From CAYNEO01 sp964396245 (GTDB taxonomy: Bacteria > Zixibacteria > MSB-5A5 > GN15 > FEB-12): a DNA stretch of 61,346 bases. The translations under genes and the position numbers were made by a program. Below the pieces are notes generated by a model that was given only the letters and a program-made list of their open reading frames with translations, ran no database searches and was not told the DNA's origin. Positions 42,116-49,615 of this stretch are shown one piece after another. The stretch spans positions 1 through 61,346 of the forward strand of contig CAYNEO010000018.1 of the NCBI GenBank assembly GCA_964396245.1, given 5' to 3'. The stretch's first letter is position 1; every line of letters starts with the position of its first letter.

Positions 42116-43404
42116 AGAAAGCCGGCGACATTCTCCGAGCCCGGACTCCGGAGTTTGGCAGGCAGGAACTCGACGCATTTGTCAAAGGCTTCCTGGATCG
42201 GAGAGCTACGTTCCTGAGAGCGGCTCAAGTCCATGGCTCCCCCCTGTACGTGATCGAAGAGAACGTCTTTCTGGAACGGGTGAAAACTTTTGTTTCTGCG
42301 TTCGGAACCGAATTGCCGAGGACCAGGGTATTCTATGCGGTCAAGAGCAATAACCACCCTTTGATGGTCAAGGCGGCGGTCAACGGCGGCCTGGGTCTGG
42401 ATGTGTCCTCGGGAGAGGAGTTGCAACTGGCGCTCGATAGCGGGGCATCACAAATTCTTTTCAGCGGTCCGGCCAAGACAGTTCCGGAACTCGAACTCGC
42501 CGTCGAGAATCATGATCGGGTGACTGTTCTCATGGACAGCTTCGGGGAGCTGGCGCGTCTCGAACAGGTTGCCGACCGCGCCGGAGTAACGGTGCGCGCG
42601 GGCGTACGTCTGACCACCGACGAGCGCGGGTTCTGGCGCAAGTTCGGAATTCCACTGACCGAACTGGCTTCCTTCATGGAACAAGCCAGGGCGTGCAGAC
42701 ATATCAGACTGTGCGGTCTTCAGTTTCACGTGAGCTGGAACCTCACGCCGGCGCATCATGTCGGGTTCATAAACAGACTTGGCGGCGCGTTGCACGATCT
42801 GCCCGAGCGGCTGCGAACGATGATCGAGTTTATCGATATCGGCGGCGGCTACTGGCCGGCGCAGGGTGAATGGCTGCAAACATCGGGAACGCCTGAAGGC
42901 AAACTCAGCCAGACAATCGCGCCGTTCCCGGAACCGCCACTTTCACATTATCGCTTTCCCGCGGCAGACATCGAGACCTTTGCCCGTGAAATCGGATCGG
43001 CGATACGCAAAGAAATCCTGCCGCTGATTCAATGTGAGATTTATACGGAACCGGGACGCTGGCTCTGCAACGATGCCATGCATGTGCTTATCACCGTGAT
43101 TGACAAGAAGGCTGACGACCTCGTGATCACCGATGCCGGCACCAATGCTATCGGGTGGGAGCGTTTCGAAACGGATTATTTCCCGGTGGTTAATCTGTCG
43201 AAACCGGAACTCACAGAGCGGCCGTGCCTGGTACTCGGCTCCCTGTGCACTCCGCACGACGTATGGGGCTACGCGTATTACGGAAGTGATATCGTGCCGG
43301 GCGACGTGCTTCTGATTCCGACCCAGGGGGCCTACACTTACAGTTTGCGCCAGCATTTCATCAAGCCGCTACCCAGATCGGTGATACTCGAAAACCAATC
43401 GTGA
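42091..43404 (+). CDS. Fold-III PLP-dependent decarboxylase (DAP/ornithine/lysine decarboxylase family)
   Basis: A 437-residue enzyme of the alanine-racemase fold. Lys85 in FYAVKSNNHP binds PLP; other family marks are LGLDVSSGEELQLALDSG, LCGLQFHVSW (His stacking on PLP), FIDIGGGYW, EPGRWLCND and the partner-subunit Cys386 in GSLCTPHDVWG. Known relatives decarboxylate diaminopimelate, ornithine, lysine or tethered glutamyl groups in natural-product pathways. The region that sets specificity, normally C-E-S-G-D in the DAP enzyme, reads C-T-P-H-D here, so it is probably not the housekeeping lysA. I chose ATG 42091, since upstream residues in frame are not family-like. It sits in the core of the cluster, between two amide-forming ligases. 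Confidence 0.85.
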   Translation: MDDTDTLLKKAGDILRARTPEFGRQELDAFVKGFLDRRATFLRAAQVHGSPLYVIEENVFLERVKTFVSAFGTELPRTRVFYAVKSNNHPLMVKAAVNGGLGLDVSSGEELQLALDSGASQILFSGPAKTVPELELAVENHDRVTVLMDSFGELARLEQVADRAGVTVRAGVRLTTDERGFWRKFGIPLTELASFMEQARACRHIRLCGLQFHVSWNLTPAHHVGFINRLGGALHDLPERLRTMIEFIDIGGGYWPAQGEWLQTSGTPEGKLSQTIAPFPEPPLSHYRFPAADIETFAREIGSAIRKEILPLIQCEIYTEPGRWLCNDAMHVLITVIDKKADDLVITDAGTNAIGWERFETDYFPVVNLSKPELTERPCLVLGSLCTPHDVWGYAYYGSDIVPGDVLLIPTQGAYTYSLRQHFIKPLPRSVILENQS

Positions 43405-43454
43405 GAACAGGCAAGACAGCTATTCCGGGGAATAGCGCCAAAGGCAAGCATGGC

Positions 43455-44111
43455 ATGAACAATCACACCAAGCAGATACAGACAGATTTCACCAGGCGGG
43501 GCGTATCGAGCAACTACCTGGCCTATTTCGGTCGGGAGAGTTGTATCGTCAACCTCGCCGGCAATTACGACTACCTGGAGTTGCCTTACTACCTCTCACA
43601 GGACCTGGAAGCGGAGGGCACTCCGGTGCACCCGACCTGCAAAGAGATGCTGGACGCATATGTGACGCCGCTGTTTCTGGAAAAGGCGCGGCTGGCAAAA
43701 TTGCCGACACCGGAATATTACATTACCAACGGCTATTTTGAACCGCCGGTCATTCTCGACCCGATCAATCCATTCATGATCCGCAGCCGCACCGTGTTGA
43801 AAGCGAATCGTCGGCAGTCGGTCGCAAAGTCGATGACCCGGAATTACACTTATGCCATGTGCTGCCAGGAACTTCCTCCAGGATCACGGGTGGCCCATTT
43901 CCGATCGGTCATGGGATGGTCCGCCTCGCCCCGTTTCAGAGATACTTCGGAAGCCGTCTGGTCCGTTTTCCGCATACCGCTGGCAAAGGTGAGGGTCATT
44001 GTGAGGGCCGATGGGAAGATACTTTACAGCGATGCCGCTCAGTTGCCGTTTGATACGCTTGGACCCAGGGAACTGGCCCATCTGGAAAAGGAAGTGCGAT
44101 GGGTAGAATAG
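43455..44111 (+). CDS. Stand-alone RLAN (RimK-like ATP-grasp N-terminal) domain protein
   Basis: A 218-residue protein whose core matches the RLAN domain: C-I-V-N-L-A-G-N-Y-D-Y-L-E-L-P-Y-Y-L, then E-A-E-G-T-P-V-H-P-T-C and a C-terminal strand set (FRIPLAKVRVIVRADGKI). In most bacteria this domain is fused to the N-terminus of a RimK-like ligase; here the ligase is a separate overlapping gene. A central region about 85-155 is specific to this protein. The frame also allows a GTG at 43401 overlapping the previous stop, but it has no ribosome binding site; ATG 43455 follows AAGG. Function is unknown; probably works with the next gene product. Confidence 0.65.
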   Translation: MNNHTKQIQTDFTRRGVSSNYLAYFGRESCIVNLAGNYDYLELPYYLSQDLEAEGTPVHPTCKEMLDAYVTPLFLEKARLAKLPTPEYYITNGYFEPPVILDPINPFMIRSRTVLKANRRQSVAKSMTRNYTYAMCCQELPPGSRVAHFRSVMGWSASPRFRDTSEAVWSVFRIPLAKVRVIVRADGKILYSDAAQLPFDTLGPRELAHLEKEVRWVE

Positions 44112-44986
44112 GCGTATTCATAGAGCGATACACGATCACCAGTTCCGACGAGATGGGCGCACTGATGCGTTTCGGCCAGGTGGCCCGACGCCTCGGCCAG
44201 GATGTAGACTATCTCTTCCGTCCGGACATGTATAAGATACCGCAGTACGACGCCATCTTCATACGGGCGCTGACCGACCCGTTGAACTCCGCATATGTGG
44301 CCGCCCGGATGGCGCAGATGTACGGTAAGCGGGTGATCGATGATCCGGACTCCATCTATATCTGCTGCGACAAGGTCAACATGTACCGTCACCTGATGAA
44401 CGCCGGCGTGCCGATGCCGGAGACACGGTTTCTCGGTGAATCCGATCTGACGGTACAAACCGCAACGCGAATCCTCCACGAGCTCGGCCGTCCGGTCGTG
44501 CTGAAGGCGCCTAACAGCAGTTTCTCGATGTATGTCGACAAGGTGGAAACACACGAGGAGTTTATCAAAGTCGGCAACCGGTTTATGCGGCGTTCCGACC
44601 GATTGGTCGCACAGCGTTTCATCCGTTCGGAATTCGACTGGCGTGTCGGCGTACTCGCGGGAGAACCGGTGTATGTCTGCCAGTACACGATTCCGCGCAA
44701 GCGATGGAAGATCCTTACTTACAGCCCGGAGGGGAAAGCCATCTATGGCCCGGTGGTGGCGTACGAGCTGGACAAGGTCAACCCGAGGCTGTTGGAAACT
44801 GCCGTCAAGGCAGCCGATGCAATCGGCCATGGTTTCTACGGGATCGACCTGAAACAGATCGAGAATGACTACGTGGTGATCGAGGTTAACGACAACCCGA
44901 CTGTCAACGCCGGCGATGAAGATCAGAAGGCGCCGCATCTCTATGACCGACTGGTCCGTTACCTTATGGGAGAGTGGGGCGGCTGA
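44099..44986 (+). CDS. RimK-like ATP-grasp ligase
   Basis: A 295-residue ligase: N-terminal lobe with MGALMRFGQVARRLG and YDAIFIRALTDPLN, the VIDDPDSIYICCDKVNMYRHL segment, nucleotide loop RPVVLKAPNSSFSMYVDKV, and metal-binding end GIDLKQIENDYVVIEVNDNPTVNAG. It should form an amide between an amino acid or peptide carboxylate and an amine, as in RimK and cyanophycin- or glutathione-like enzymes. It overlaps the RLAN gene by 13 bases with its own good ribosome binding site (AAGGAAG), so the split is genuine rather than an evident frameshift. Substrates unknown. Confidence 0.88.
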   Translation: MGRIGVFIERYTITSSDEMGALMRFGQVARRLGQDVDYLFRPDMYKIPQYDAIFIRALTDPLNSAYVAARMAQMYGKRVIDDPDSIYICCDKVNMYRHLMNAGVPMPETRFLGESDLTVQTATRILHELGRPVVLKAPNSSFSMYVDKVETHEEFIKVGNRFMRRSDRLVAQRFIRSEFDWRVGVLAGEPVYVCQYTIPRKRWKILTYSPEGKAIYGPVVAYELDKVNPRLLETAVKAADAIGHGFYGIDLKQIENDYVVIEVNDNPTVNAGDEDQKAPHLYDRLVRYLMGEWGG

Positions 44987-46131
44987 TGGCGCCGAAAGTA
45001 TCCATTCGTCCGGCAACGCTCGATGATCTCGAGTTTCTGCTGCAACTGGAAGAACTCGCGTTTCGGACCGACCGATTCAACCGCTCGCAGTTTCGCTATC
45101 TGATCACGAGAGGTAATGCAAATGTCAGCGTGCTGGAACACGACGGTATCCCGGCAGGGGCGGCAATCATGTTGTGGCGTAAGGGGCTGACTATCGGCCG
45201 CATTTACAATATTGTCGTCGATCCGCGTTTCCACGGGCACGGCCTGGGAACGATTCTTCTCGATGAGTGCGAGCGGCAGGCAATCGAACGGCGATGCCTC
45301 GAACTATCGCTGGAAGTCCGCCTGGACAACGCGCCGGCAATCGCTTTCTACGAAAAACACGGATTTCATATCACGGAGAGAATGACGGATTATTATTCCG
45401 ACGGCTCTACGGGGCTGAAAATGATGAAACGGCTGACCCCGCCCCGCCCCGAGAAGCTGCGTGTGAAAGTACCATACTATGCCCAGACACAGGAATTCAC
45501 GTGCGGCTCAGCCTGTCTGATGATGGCTTTTAAGTACCATCGACCGGCGGTTTCTCTCAATCAATCACTTGAATTGATACTCTGGAAAGAAGCCACGCTG
45601 GTGTACATGACGTCGGGAATCGGCGGCACGGGACCGTTCGGATTGGCGCTGGCGTCTCAGCGGCGCGGATTCAGGACGCGCATGATCCTCTCCCGCGATC
45701 AGACGCCGTTCTTTTCATCGGTACGTTCCGAATCCAAGCGAAAAGCGATGGCGGTGGTTCACAGGGATTTGAAAGCAAAATCACTGAAAGCCGGTGTCGA
45801 TGTGGATTACTATGATTTCACGTTCGATGAAATTGCGGATGAACTTTATGCCGGCAGTGTACCGATTGTTCTGGTCGGTACGTATCAGTTGCACGGCGAC
45901 CACTCCCCTCACTGGGTAGCTGTCACGGGTTACGATACAGAACACGTGTATTTTCATGATCCGTACGAGAAATTCTATGCCGACAAGAAGCACCTTGCCC
46001 GGAATATCAAAATCCCGATCAAGCAATTCGTGCGGATGCGTCAGTACGGTCGGGATCTGTACCGAAGCGTCATATTTGTGGGACCACAGGAGATAACACC
46101 CAGAATAGCGATAGACGGCCAGGATCTTTAG
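44986..46131 (+). CDS. GNAT acetyltransferase fused to a C39-like cysteine peptidase
   Basis: A 381-residue two-domain protein. The first 145 residues or so are a GNAT domain (VSIRPATLDDLEFLLQLEE; acetyl-CoA loop PRFHGHGLGTILLDECE; NAPAIAFYEKHGFH). Residues about 155-375 are a papain-like peptidase_C39_2 type domain with Cys173 in EFTCGSACLMM, His309 in SPHWVAVTGY and Asp325 in HDPYE, plus a Gln shortly before the Cys. This fusion recurs next to RLAN/RimK genes in other bacteria; its role is not known. It could cut, transfer or release a peptide product and acylate it. Start ATG overlaps the previous stop (TGATG). No signal peptide, so it acts in the cytosol. Confidence 0.85.
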   Translation: MAPKVSIRPATLDDLEFLLQLEELAFRTDRFNRSQFRYLITRGNANVSVLEHDGIPAGAAIMLWRKGLTIGRIYNIVVDPRFHGHGLGTILLDECERQAIERRCLELSLEVRLDNAPAIAFYEKHGFHITERMTDYYSDGSTGLKMMKRLTPPRPEKLRVKVPYYAQTQEFTCGSACLMMAFKYHRPAVSLNQSLELILWKEATLVYMTSGIGGTGPFGLALASQRRGFRTRMILSRDQTPFFSSVRSESKRKAMAVVHRDLKAKSLKAGVDVDYYDFTFDEIADELYAGSVPIVLVGTYQLHGDHSPHWVAVTGYDTEHVYFHDPYEKFYADKKHLARNIKIPIKQFVRMRQYGRDLYRSVIFVGPQEITPRIAIDGQDL

Positions 46132-46158
46132 TCACCGACCGCTGGAATCGAACATCAC

Positions 46159-47559
46159 ATGAATCAGACAACCACGCGTATCGAGCAACCTCCGCCCGGA
46201 TACCACCCAAGGCGGTCTATCCGGAGATGGCTGCCTTATATCACCTGGGAAGGCGCCTTCGCCAACGTTTTTATCGTCGGGACCGGCGGCGCCTTTTTGA
46301 CGGGTATGGCCCTTCTCCTGGGGGCATCCGATTTCGAGATCGGTCTTCTGGGGGCAATTCCGTTTCTCGCCCAACTGGCACAAATATGTTCAGCCTATTT
46401 GATGGATCGCAACGGCGGACGCAAGTCACTGACGCTGGTCAGCATTGCCATTGCCCGCCAATCATGGTGGCTGGTAATACCGCTGCTTCTCCTGCCCGGT
46501 TCACGGCGTCTGGAGTTTTTTATCCTGATCGTGACTGTCTCGAGCGTGGCCACCATGGTGGCGACGCCCGGATGGATGTCGTGGATGGCCGATCTCGTAC
46601 CGGAGGGTATCCGGGGAAGGTATTTTGGCCGACGAAATGCGGCGGTGTCGGTGACAACGATGGTGGTGACCGTCGCAGGCGGCATAATACTCGACCGGTT
46701 TCACGCCATTAATCTCGCGGCGGCCGGTTTTGCGGTTCTGGTCGGCGCCTCCTGTCTTTTTGCCCTGGCGGCGGTTCTCCTTCTGCGAAAAGTGCCGGAT
46801 ACCAGGCTGACCATTTCCGGGGAGAGCTTCTCTCTTTCCCGCCTGCTGGAACCGTTCATGAATCCCACTTATCGGCGTCTGATCAAGGTGTTCTTCATGT
46901 GGAACGTGGCGACCGGAATCGCCGCCGTCTTCTTTGCCGCCCACATGCTCACGAATCTCAAGATGACATTCACCCAGATCGCACTATATACCAGCGTGAC
47001 ATCGATCGTGGCAATTCTGCTGAACAAACCCTGGGGCAGCCTGATCGACCGTTTTGGTTCCAAGCCGGTGATTGTCCTCACGGCTTTTGGCATCGCCTTT
47101 GTCCCGATAATCTGGCTCTTCCCGAGAGCCGGTCATCTCTGGATACTTGCATTTGAATCAGTCTATTCCGGGGCACTCTGGACCGGTTTCAATCTGGGTG
47201 CGTTTAATCTGCCGATCGCCGTCAGCCCGAAGGAAGGCCGTGCAACATATTTGGCAACTTTCGCCGTGATAACCGGACTTGCGTTCTTTGCCTCCTGTAT
47301 CGTCGGCGGAATGATCGCAGAAACGTTTGCCGGCCTGCACTGGCGTGTCGGTGCGCAGACGATTGTCAACTACCATCTGCTGTTCGTGATATCGAGCGTT
47401 CTCCGGCTGTTGGCTGCCTTCCTGATGACCTCGTTCCACGAGCCGAGAGAAAAGCGATTCCCGATCATGATTCAATTTATGGGTTATGCCTTCCTGAAAC
47501 GGATATCGGTGGGCCGTCAGATTCTGCCGTTTCCGTTTCGCCGCAGCGGTGAGAAATGA
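46159..47559 (+). CDS. MFS transporter, probable exporter of the cluster product
   Basis: A 466-residue protein with about 12 membrane segments. A conserved MFS-type loop is visible as SAYLMDRNGGRKSLTL between early helices, and NKPWGSLIDRFGSKPVIVLT in the second half. It begins 27 bases after the GNAT-C39 gene on the same strand, so it most likely closes the operon and exports the product, as is common in biosynthetic clusters. Uptake cannot be excluded. It converges with the YihY/BrkB gene. Confidence 0.85.
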   Translation: MNQTTTRIEQPPPGYHPRRSIRRWLPYITWEGAFANVFIVGTGGAFLTGMALLLGASDFEIGLLGAIPFLAQLAQICSAYLMDRNGGRKSLTLVSIAIARQSWWLVIPLLLLPGSRRLEFFILIVTVSSVATMVATPGWMSWMADLVPEGIRGRYFGRRNAAVSVTTMVVTVAGGIILDRFHAINLAAAGFAVLVGASCLFALAAVLLLRKVPDTRLTISGESFSLSRLLEPFMNPTYRRLIKVFFMWNVATGIAAVFFAAHMLTNLKMTFTQIALYTSVTSIVAILLNKPWGSLIDRFGSKPVIVLTAFGIAFVPIIWLFPRAGHLWILAFESVYSGALWTGFNLGAFNLPIAVSPKEGRATYLATFAVITGLAFFASCIVGGMIAETFAGLHWRVGAQTIVNYHLLFVISSVLRLLAAFLMTSFHEPREKRFPIMIQFMGYAFLKRISVGRQILPFPFRRSGEK

Positions 47560-47573
47560 GGCGCACGAAAGTC

Positions 47574-48431
47574 TCAGCTGTCATCGGATATCAGCCCCTC
47601 TTCCTCCTCTTTCTTCTCACCGAGGTGCTTCCTCAGATACGGTGAAGATACCTGGGTGAGTTCCGCGCCGTAGAAGAAGACCAGCGAAGTATAATAAACC
47701 CATACGAGCAGGACCATGAGCGTTCCCGCGGCGCCGTACGCCGATCCGACACTGCTGTAACCGATATACTTGCCGATCGCCCACTTTCCCGCGGCAAAGA
47801 GGATCGAGGTGATAAGCGCTCCCACCCAGACGTCGCGCCATGTCACGTGCGTATCAGGCAGCACCTTGAATATCAGGCCGAAGGCGAGAGCAAATACTAC
47901 CAGGGACGCCGCGTCGTTGACTATCGGCCAGATGCTCCCCTCGGATGAAAAGATGAAATTAACCGCGGCGGTGACGACAAGAGAAACGAGCAGGAGAAAC
48001 CCGACCGCGATTACCATGCCGAGCGAGATCAAGCGTTTGCGAAACCACTCCTTCACTTCCTCGCCGGACCTGCCCGGAAGATTCCAGATACGATTCATCG
48101 CTTTCTGCAGTTGGACAAAAACGGCAGTCGATGAAAGCAACAGCGCCAGAACGCTGCCGATGGTCGAGAGCGTGCCGGCCGTCCGATGTTCGGAGACATT
48201 CTTGATCACGAGTTGAATGCCGCTGCGGGCAGCCGGACCGAGGAGCTCGCCGAGTTCCTGGATAAGACGCTGCTGCAAGCCATGGCCGACAAACCCGGTC
48301 ACTGAGACAAGGATTACCAGCAGCGGCGACATCGACAAAATCGTGAAAAACGCGAGAGCGGCACTCTGGGTAATACCGTCGTCGTCGAAGAGATTCCACA
48401 GGGCGTCTTTGAGCAGTCTGAGTAAACGCAT
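47574..48431 (-). CDS. YihY/BrkB-family membrane protein
   Basis: A 285-residue inner-membrane protein with about six membrane segments and family marks: AALAFFTILSMSPLLVILVSV near the start, LQKAMNRIWNLPGRSGEEVKEW in the middle and GSAYGAAGTLMVLLVWVYYTSLVFFYGAELTQV near the end. The C-terminus is acidic (EKKEEEEG). The family was once thought to be ribonuclease BN, which was later withdrawn; its function remains unclear. Its stop lies 15 bases from the stop of the MFS gene on the other strand. Confidence 0.93.
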   Translation of the reverse strand: MRLLRLLKDALWNLFDDDGITQSAALAFFTILSMSPLLVILVSVTGFVGHGLQQRLIQELGELLGPAARSGIQLVIKNVSEHRTAGTLSTIGSVLALLLSSTAVFVQLQKAMNRIWNLPGRSGEEVKEWFRKRLISLGMVIAVGFLLLVSLVVTAAVNFIFSSEGSIWPIVNDAASLVVFALAFGLIFKVLPDTHVTWRDVWVGALITSILFAAGKWAIGKYIGYSSVGSAYGAAGTLMVLLVWVYYTSLVFFYGAELTQVSSPYLRKHLGEKKEEEEGLISDDS

Positions 48432-48742
48432 GGGTTATTGAGTATTCCGGTCGAACGAAATCATGAAACGCCTGCCTTTTCGCACGTATGAAAAACCGAT
48501 CGTGGCGCGGAAGGGCATTGCTATCGTAATATACAACAACCGGTTGGAGGAAAAGTTTAATATCATGCAGGGAACTGTTTACCCGCCGGGTAAGTTTTAT
48601 GAAATAACACTGGCGTCCGCGGCCAAATTTGAGTTGTTTTGCTACACAAAAGATTCAATTTTCGTCTGAATATCGCCGAATATCTATAGCAGAAACGGAC
48701 CGGACCAAATCCGGGGAAACGCAAACAAGGGAGTGTACCGAT
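48432..48742. other. Divergent intergenic region
   Basis: 311 bases between the BrkB gene and the OmpA lipoprotein gene, AT-rich around 48520-48660. It must hold promoters for both, but none is convincing. A 68-codon frame at 48463-48669 lacks a ribosome binding site and family features, and I do not count it as a gene. Confidence 0.4.
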
Positions 48743-49405
48743 ATGAAGCGAATTTTGGTAAGCGTTCTTGTTCTGGCGATGGTTATCAGCCTGGTGGGCT
48801 GTGCCAGCAACCGCGACAAAGGGGCCGCAATCGGCGCCGGGGCCGGCGCGGTGGTCGGCGGACTGATAGGCCATGAGGCCGGCAATACCGCTGTCGGAGC
48901 TATTATCGGAGCCATGGTAGGCGGCGCGGCCGGCGCGTATATCGGCAACTACATGGATAAGCAGGCCGAGGAAATGCGGCAGGATCTCAAGGGCGCCAAG
49001 ATCGAGCGGGTCGGCGAAGGTATCAAGATCACTTTCGAGAGCGGCATCCTCTTCGATGTTAATTCCTCAACACTTCGACCCGAGGCGACGGCGAATCTCG
49101 AGGATCTCGCCAGGATTCTCAACAAGTATGAGAACACCAATGTCCTGATCGAAGGCCACACCGACTCGACCGGGCCCCGCGATTATAACATGGATTTGTC
49201 ACTGAGGCGGGCCCAGTCCGTAGCCAATCAGTTGTCCTACGACGGCGTCAGGGCAGACCGTCTGCGAATCATGGGATACGGCCCCGATCAGCCGATCGCC
49301 ACCAACGAAACGGCCGAGGGCAGGCAGCTCAACCGGCGCGTTGAAATCGCCATCTATGCCAACGACAAGCTCAAGAAAATCGCTGAAGAGCAGGTGAATC
49401 AGTAA
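48743..49405 (+). CDS. OmpA-family lipoprotein with glycine-zipper region
   Basis: A 220-residue outer-envelope lipoprotein. It has a signal with lipobox LVGC at about 17-20, a glycine-zipper stretch (about 28-75) rich in GAGAGAVVGGLIG and GAIIGAMVGGAAGAYIG, and an OmpA peptidoglycan-binding domain (about 100-210) with ILFDVNSSTLRPEA, LIEGHTDSTG and RQLNRRVEIAI. It resembles the YiaD/Pal-like group that links outer membrane and peptidoglycan. The frame opens earlier at 48629, but the ATG at 48743 follows GGGAG and starts the signal peptide. Its own terminator follows. Confidence 0.93.
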   Translation: MKRILVSVLVLAMVISLVGCASNRDKGAAIGAGAGAVVGGLIGHEAGNTAVGAIIGAMVGGAAGAYIGNYMDKQAEEMRQDLKGAKIERVGEGIKITFESGILFDVNSSTLRPEATANLEDLARILNKYENTNVLIEGHTDSTGPRDYNMDLSLRRAQSVANQLSYDGVRADRLRIMGYGPDQPIATNETAEGRQLNRRVEIAIYANDKLKKIAEEQVNQ

Positions 49406-49450
49406 TCGAACATTGACGGGCCCGCGCAGGGCCATCAGCGAAAAAAGATC

Positions 49451-49484
49451 ATCGGCTGTCCCGAACGGGCAGCCGATATTTTTT
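49451..49484 (+). terminator. Terminator after the OmpA lipoprotein gene
   Basis: ATCGGCTG-T-CCC and GGGCAGCCGAT (49451-49462 and 49467-49477) form an 11-bp stem with one bulged T and a 4-base loop. It is followed by ATTTTTTC. Confidence 0.85.
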
Positions 49485-49615
49485 CGGAATTAGGGCCGTT
49501 GTTTTCCTTTCCTCTTTACTTTCGGTTATTCGTCATTTTCCACTTTTCGCGGCCGCAAATCGGATGTAATCTATAGTCGCACAGGCAGTGATAAATCAGC
49601 GATGAAGGAGTCGAG

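Noticed and set aside
43870..44111. A frameshift that would split one RLAN-RimK fusion gene
   Set aside because: The ligase has its own ribosome binding site and ATG and the overlap is short, which fits a true two-gene arrangement, though raw reads should settle it.
48463..48669. A 68-codon frame upstream of the OmpA lipoprotein
   Set aside because: It has no ribosome binding site, no family similarity, and lies where the lipoprotein promoter should be.
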